Of a stretch of DNA of 10,677 nt, positions 8,278 to 10,677 are shown in pieces; position 1 is the stretch's first letter; each line of letters opens with the position of its first letter. Source of the stretch: Candidatus Cloacimonadota bacterium (GTDB lineage Bacteria > Cloacimonadota > Cloacimonadia > Cloacimonadales > TCS61); assembly GCA_021157645.1 (NCBI GenBank), contig JAGGWC010000086.1, forward strand, positions 1 through 10,677, written 5' to 3'. A model generated the notes under the pieces. That model was not told the DNA's origin, did not search any database, and saw only the letters and a list, made by a program, of their open reading frames with translations. Both the position numbers and the translations under genes were made by a program.

Positions 8278-9061
8278 ATTTTTTTCTTTTATCTATTTCC
8301 ACGCAAGCATAGGCATTGTGATTGTGAATTGATTCATAATTCTCTGATTGTACTTTGAACCAGTCGATTCGTTCTTCTTTTTGCAATTTTAATGTAACTT
8401 CTCTTACAATATCTTCAACAAATCTTGGGTTATCATAAGCTTTCTCGGTAACATATTTTTCATCAACTCTTTTAAGAAGTGAATATATTTCGCAACTAGC
8501 ACAGCTTTCAATAAGTTCAATTATCTCTTCTAACCAAATAAATTCATTATAACTGATCATTACATTAACAATTGATCTCTGACTATGGGCACCATTTTCG
8601 CTTATCTCTTTTGAACACGGGCACAGAGTAGTGATTGGTACCTTAACTCCAAGTTGCATTTTAAATCCTTCATTTAATGAAGCTTGGAAAGAACAATCAT
8701 AAGAAAGCAATGAGTTTGTTTTAGAAACGGGAGCTGTCTTCTTCATAAAATATGGAAATCTGATGTTCACATAAGCATAATCAGCATTGAGTGCTTTTTT
8801 TATCTCAGCAAGAAATTCAGGTAATCTCTGAATAAAGTTATCTTTGTGAAAATGGTTTAGAATCTCAATAAATCTGCTCATGTGCGTTCCACGATGGTGA
8901 TGAGGTAATTCTACAAATATATCAAGATCAGCAACTGTAGTTTGCAGTTTATTCTCACGGTCATCAACAATTATTGGATATTTTACATTCTTTACACCAA
9001 CTTTGTTTATTGTTACTTTCCTTTTATCTTCCAAACTTTGTATATCAATTTTATCTTTCAT
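8249..9061 (-). CDS. folE2: GTP cyclohydrolase I type 2 (FolE2/MptA family)
   Basis: Converts GTP to 7,8-dihydroneopterin triphosphate, the first step of tetrahydrofolate and queuosine-precursor synthesis, in the cytoplasm. Family signatures are clear: ELPHHHRGTHMSRF at residues 51-64, TTLCPCSKEIS at 145-154 containing the metal-binding or catalytic Cys147, GAHSQRS with His159, FVEDIVREV with Glu216, and SIHNHNAYA with His246/His248 near the end. FolE2 differs from FolE in not needing zinc and is often used where zinc is scarce or FolE is absent; no zinc-response operator was recognised here. The ATG at 9061 gives 270 residues and has AGAAGGA about 6 nt upstream. An in-frame GTG at 9079 would add six residues but overlaps that ribosome binding site, so it was not chosen. 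After the conserved NHNAYA the protein runs on for about 20 lysine-rich residues. The last nine are encoded by an intergenic-type repeat (8244-8277), suggesting that the original C-terminus was replaced or extended. Confidence 0.95.
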   Translation of the reverse strand: MKDKIDIQSLEDKRKVTINKVGVKNVKYPIIVDDRENKLQTTVADLDIFVELPHHHRGTHMSRFIEILNHFHKDNFIQRLPEFLAEIKKALNADYAYVNIRFPYFMKKTAPVSKTNSLLSYDCSFQASLNEGFKMQLGVKVPITTLCPCSKEISENGAHSQRSIVNVMISYNEFIWLEEIIELIESCASCEIYSLLKRVDEKYVTEKAYDNPRFVEDIVREVTLKLQKEERIDWFKVQSENYESIHNHNAYACVEIDKRKKSAAKFTKKH

Positions 9062-9067
9062 AATATT

Positions 9068-9074
9068 TCCTTCT
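9068..9074 (-). promoter_or_regulatory. Ribosome binding site that decides the folE2 start
   Basis: AGAAGGA on the minus strand lies 6 nt before the ATG at 9061. An upstream in-frame GTG at 9079 would place this site inside the coding sequence and has no comparable site of its own, so the ATG is preferred. Confidence 0.75.
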
Positions 9075-9166
9075 GCCACAGATTTACACTGACAAAGTAC
9101 TTATTTAAAATCTATTTTCCCTATTAATCTCTATTTAAATAATTATTATCCATTATTTATATTCCG

Positions 9167-9203
9167 TCCCCCTCCATAAGGAGGAATTAAAGGGGGTTTG
9201 CTC
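9167..9203 (+). repeat. Left arm of an inverted repeat pair of the CCCCTCC type
   Basis: TCCCCCTCCATAAGGAGGAA followed by TTAAAGGGGGTTTGCTC. CCTCC/GGAGG forms an inner stem, and the flanking CCCCC/GGGGG can extend pairing in alternative ways. It lies in the 225-bp folE2-apbE gap, about 106 bp upstream of the folE2 start. A diverged partner in the opposite orientation is at 9230-9277. Confidence 0.65.
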
Positions 9204-9229
9204 AAGCTAATAAGCAGAATCAGAGTAAA

Positions 9230-9277
9230 GTAAACCCCTCTCAGGCTACCGCCGGTTCTCCTCTTACAAAGGGGAGC
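9230..9277 (-). repeat. Right arm of the CCCCTCC-type inverted repeat, possible apbE transcript end
   Basis: On the minus strand it starts GCTCCCCTTTGTAAGAGGAG and ends AGAGGGGTTTAC. It shares TCCCC, TAAG-AG and GGGGTTT blocks with the arm at 9167-9203, with an extra GC-rich insert containing ACCG/CGGT. It starts 9 nt after the apbE TAA, and CTCCCC can pair with the distal GGGG, so it could slow or end apbE transcription. The T-run is only three bases, so this is a weak terminator candidate. Confidence 0.55.
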
Positions 9278-9286
9278 TAATATTTC

Positions 9287-10270
9287 TTAATGATATTTCT
9301 TAAAACCTTTGGTCTCTAATTTTTCAATTTTATCATCTTTAATAAAATAAACAACTGCTTCAAGTTCATCAGTTTCTTCAGCAAGTTCTATTGCTTGTTC
9401 TGGTTCTAACAAAAAAAGAGCAGTTGAATATGCGTCTGCAATTAAAGCTGTTTCAGAAATAACTGTAACAGAAATAGCATTTTGGGAAGGATAACCTGTA
9501 AGCGGATTAATAATATGATGATAACGTTTACCATCTTTCATAAAATATCTTTCATAATCGCCTGATGTAACAACAGACCTGTTCCCCACATTAATAACAT
9601 CTATTATCTCATTTGATTTGCTTCTGGGATGATGAATTCCAATTTTATAGGGCTTTTTTCTGCCGAAAATACGCATATCTCCCCCGGCATTAACAAATCC
9701 AGAAATCACATTCTGCTGCTTTAGATACTCAACTACTTTATCAATAATTAAGCCTTTTGCCAAGCTTCCCAAATTGATCTTCATTCCATCCGGTTTATAC
9801 AAATAATTATTTTGGATCTTTAACTTCTCAAAATCAGTAACTTGAATTGCTTTCTCAATTTCTTCTTTTGCAGGAATGACCTCGTTATCAAAATCCCATA
9901 TCTCTGATAAAGCTCCAATTGTAATATCATAATGCGAATTTGTCTTTTGAAAGAGCTCTTTTGAAATGGATAGAATTTTAGCAAGATCTTCATCTATAAA
10001 TAAACTATCTGTCACAGAATTATTAAAATTCCAAATTTGGTTTCCATTTTTATAGAATGAAAATTTATTTTCATAATCTTCTATTAATTTAAGTGCATTA
10101 TCCAAGATATCATTTGTCTCTTTATGTTTTGTTTCAATTTTTATATCAACTAATGTATCCATTACAAAAGCCGATCTTTGCGATAAATATGTTCGTGATG
10201 AATACCGGTATGCTGCAAAAGCAAAAACCATTATAAACAAAATTATATTAATTATATCTTTTCTTTTCAT
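9287..10270 (-). CDS. apbE: FAD:protein FMN transferase, membrane-anchored ApbE family
   Basis: Transfers FMN from FAD to a threonine or serine of target flavoproteins outside the cytoplasm; known targets of the family include Rnf and Nqr subunits. From the ATG at 10270 the protein has 327 residues. KRK is followed by a hydrophobic segment at about 8-20, which serves as a signal anchor or uncleaved signal peptide; no lipobox cysteine is present, unlike many ApbE lipoproteins. Family motifs in order are VMDTLVDI (36-43), YDITIGAL (114-121), NLGSLAKG (166-173), NAGGDMR (194-200), TSGDYERYF (235-243), HIINPLTGYP (252-261) and ADAYSTALFL (278-287), which contains the metal-binding Asp279 and Thr283. 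All are intact. An in-frame GTG at 10282 would add four residues; neither start has a good ribosome binding site, and the ATG puts the basic residues at the N-terminus. A TTGACA at 10303-10308 lies upstream with no clear -10 box. No flavinylation target is encoded in the window. Confidence 0.94.
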   Translation of the reverse strand: MKRKDIINIILFIMVFAFAAYRYSSRTYLSQRSAFVMDTLVDIKIETKHKETNDILDNALKLIEDYENKFSFYKNGNQIWNFNNSVTDSLFIDEDLAKILSISKELFQKTNSHYDITIGALSEIWDFDNEVIPAKEEIEKAIQVTDFEKLKIQNNYLYKPDGMKINLGSLAKGLIIDKVVEYLKQQNVISGFVNAGGDMRIFGRKKPYKIGIHHPRSKSNEIIDVINVGNRSVVTSGDYERYFMKDGKRYHHIINPLTGYPSQNAISVTVISETALIADAYSTALFLLEPEQAIELAEETDELEAVVYFIKDDKIEKLETKGFKKYH

Positions 10271-10359
10271 AATATTTGTCACAAAAATTAGGGCAGTTAA
10301 TTTGTCAATTGTTATGGTTTTAAGTTATTTATATGTTAGGCGAACAGATTTTCTTTTTG

Positions 10360-10386
10360 ACAAGATCAACAGGATAGACAGGATAA
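10360..10386 (+). repeat. CAGGATAGACAGGAT intergenic repeat
   Basis: A short segment with two CAGGAT words separated by AGA, preceded by ACAAGATCAA and followed by AAATAAAAAAAAA. From memory, closely similar sequences recur between genes of many environmental bacteria; whether this genome has more copies cannot be told from one window. Confidence 0.5.
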
Positions 10387-10483
10387 ATAAAAAAAAAGAT
10401 AACTTAATAGCCTACATCCTTTTTCTCGTTCGCAAGTGTTTACTCTGGCATTTGACGGATTGTTTTAGGAACACAATAACATT

Positions 10484-10510
10484 TATCGATCAATTCAGGG
10501 AATTGACCCT
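10484..10510 (+). repeat. Direct repeat copy 1, with imperfect dyad
   Basis: A 27-base unit beginning TATCGATCAATTCAGGGAAT and ending TGACCCT. It matches copy 2 at 10537-10563 at 26 of 27 positions (A instead of G at the sixth base). That base breaks one pair of the dyad, leaving TCAATT/AATTGA around the loop CAGGG. Confidence 0.85.
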
Positions 10511-10536
10511 TAGATTATGATACCCTTAACATTGCT

Positions 10537-10563
10537 TATCGGTCAATTCAGGGAATTGACCCT
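10537..10563 (+). repeat. Direct repeat copy 2, with perfect 8-bp dyad
   Basis: A 27-base unit beginning TATCGGTCAATTCAGGGAAT and ending TGACCCT, starting 53 bp after the start of copy 1. GGTCAATT and AATTGACC pair perfectly around a 5-base loop CAGGG. The 26 bases between the copies are unrelated to the unit. Confidence 0.85.
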
Positions 10564-10571
10564 ACTTTGTC

Positions 10572-10597
10572 ATCCTCTCCGTTAACTTAGAGAGGAT
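10572..10597. repeat. Perfect 8-bp inverted repeat
   Basis: ATCCTCTC and GAGAGGAT flank a 10-base spacer containing GTTAAC. On the plus strand it is followed by TTATCC and on the minus strand by ACAAAGTAGG, so there is no T-run of a typical terminator. It may be part of the same repeat cluster or a weak transcription end for a gene beyond the right edge. Confidence 0.5.
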
Positions 10598-10677
10598 TTA
10601 TCCGAATGAACTTATTTCTACCAACATAGAATATATTATTAAATTTACTTATTTTATTTTCTAAAACAGCTAAGTTG

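Larger units (their letters stand above)
10271..10677. other. Gene-free region with several short repeats
   Basis: No credible coding sequence or RNA gene was seen on either strand in these 407 bases. The region holds the upstream sequence of apbE, a CAGGAT-type repeat at 10360-10386, a pair of direct repeats with internal dyads at 10484-10563, and a perfect hairpin at 10572-10597. The last 80 bases are plain AT-rich sequence that may lead into the next gene beyond the edge. Confidence 0.7.

Noticed and set aside
9062..9079. Upstream GTG start for folE2
   Set aside because: It would place the strong AGAAGGA site inside the gene, and the six added residues are not part of the conserved FolE2 core.
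10302..10520. 72-codon plus-strand open frame in the gene-free region
   Set aside because: It starts with TTG without a ribosome binding site, runs through the CAGGAT repeat (giving the low-complexity DKINRIDRINKKK) and ends inside the first 27-base repeat. It does not look like a protein.
10484..10563. CRISPR array
   Set aside because: Only two repeat copies are present, the single spacer is 26 bases, and no cas genes are in the window.

Overview
This is an AT-rich (roughly one-third G+C by eye) stretch of a bacterial chromosome. All six recognisable genes lie on the minus strand. In transcription order, from the right end to the left, they are: ApbE-type FAD:protein FMN transferase, FolE2-type GTP cyclohydrolase, a long two-domain M16 zinc peptidase, a 2-hydroxyacyl-CoA dehydratase activator ATPase, an exported TPR-like protein of unknown function, and a nearly complete single-chain pyruvate:ferredoxin oxidoreductase (PFOR) whose last codons run off the left edge. 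No RNA gene, CRISPR array, transposase or phage gene was seen.

PFOR, a radical-type dehydratase activator and an ApbE flavin transferase together suggest a strictly anaerobic, ferredoxin-based fermenter. The AT-rich composition, gene content and protein style would fit an uncultured fermentative lineage such as Cloacimonadota or a relative. That placement is an impression, not something the window proves.

Layout: 1-3512 PFOR; 3614-4591 TPR-like protein; 4664-5440 activator; 5609-8131 M16 peptidase; 8249-9061 folE2; 9287-10270 apbE; 10271-10677 no gene but several repeats. Gaps of 72 to 225 bp separate the genes, so this is a co-directional series of probably separate transcription units rather than one tight operon. 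Most starts carry a clear Shine-Dalgarno sequence (GGAG or AAGGA type).

Functionally, PFOR makes reduced ferredoxin, which is the kind of low-potential donor the activator uses, and ApbE loads FMN onto subunits of Rnf/Nqr-type ferredoxin or NADH oxidoreductases. These three can be read as parts of one anaerobic electron economy, although their direct targets are not in the window. FolE2 (folate/queuosine precursor synthesis) and the M16 peptidase look like housekeeping genes.

The less ordinary content is between the genes. Short repeats, often paired in opposite orientation, fill the gaps at 8148-8277, 9167-9277 and 10360-10597, with a degenerate copy at 5524-5553. One of them reaches into folE2 and encodes the last nine residues and the stop codon of the protein.
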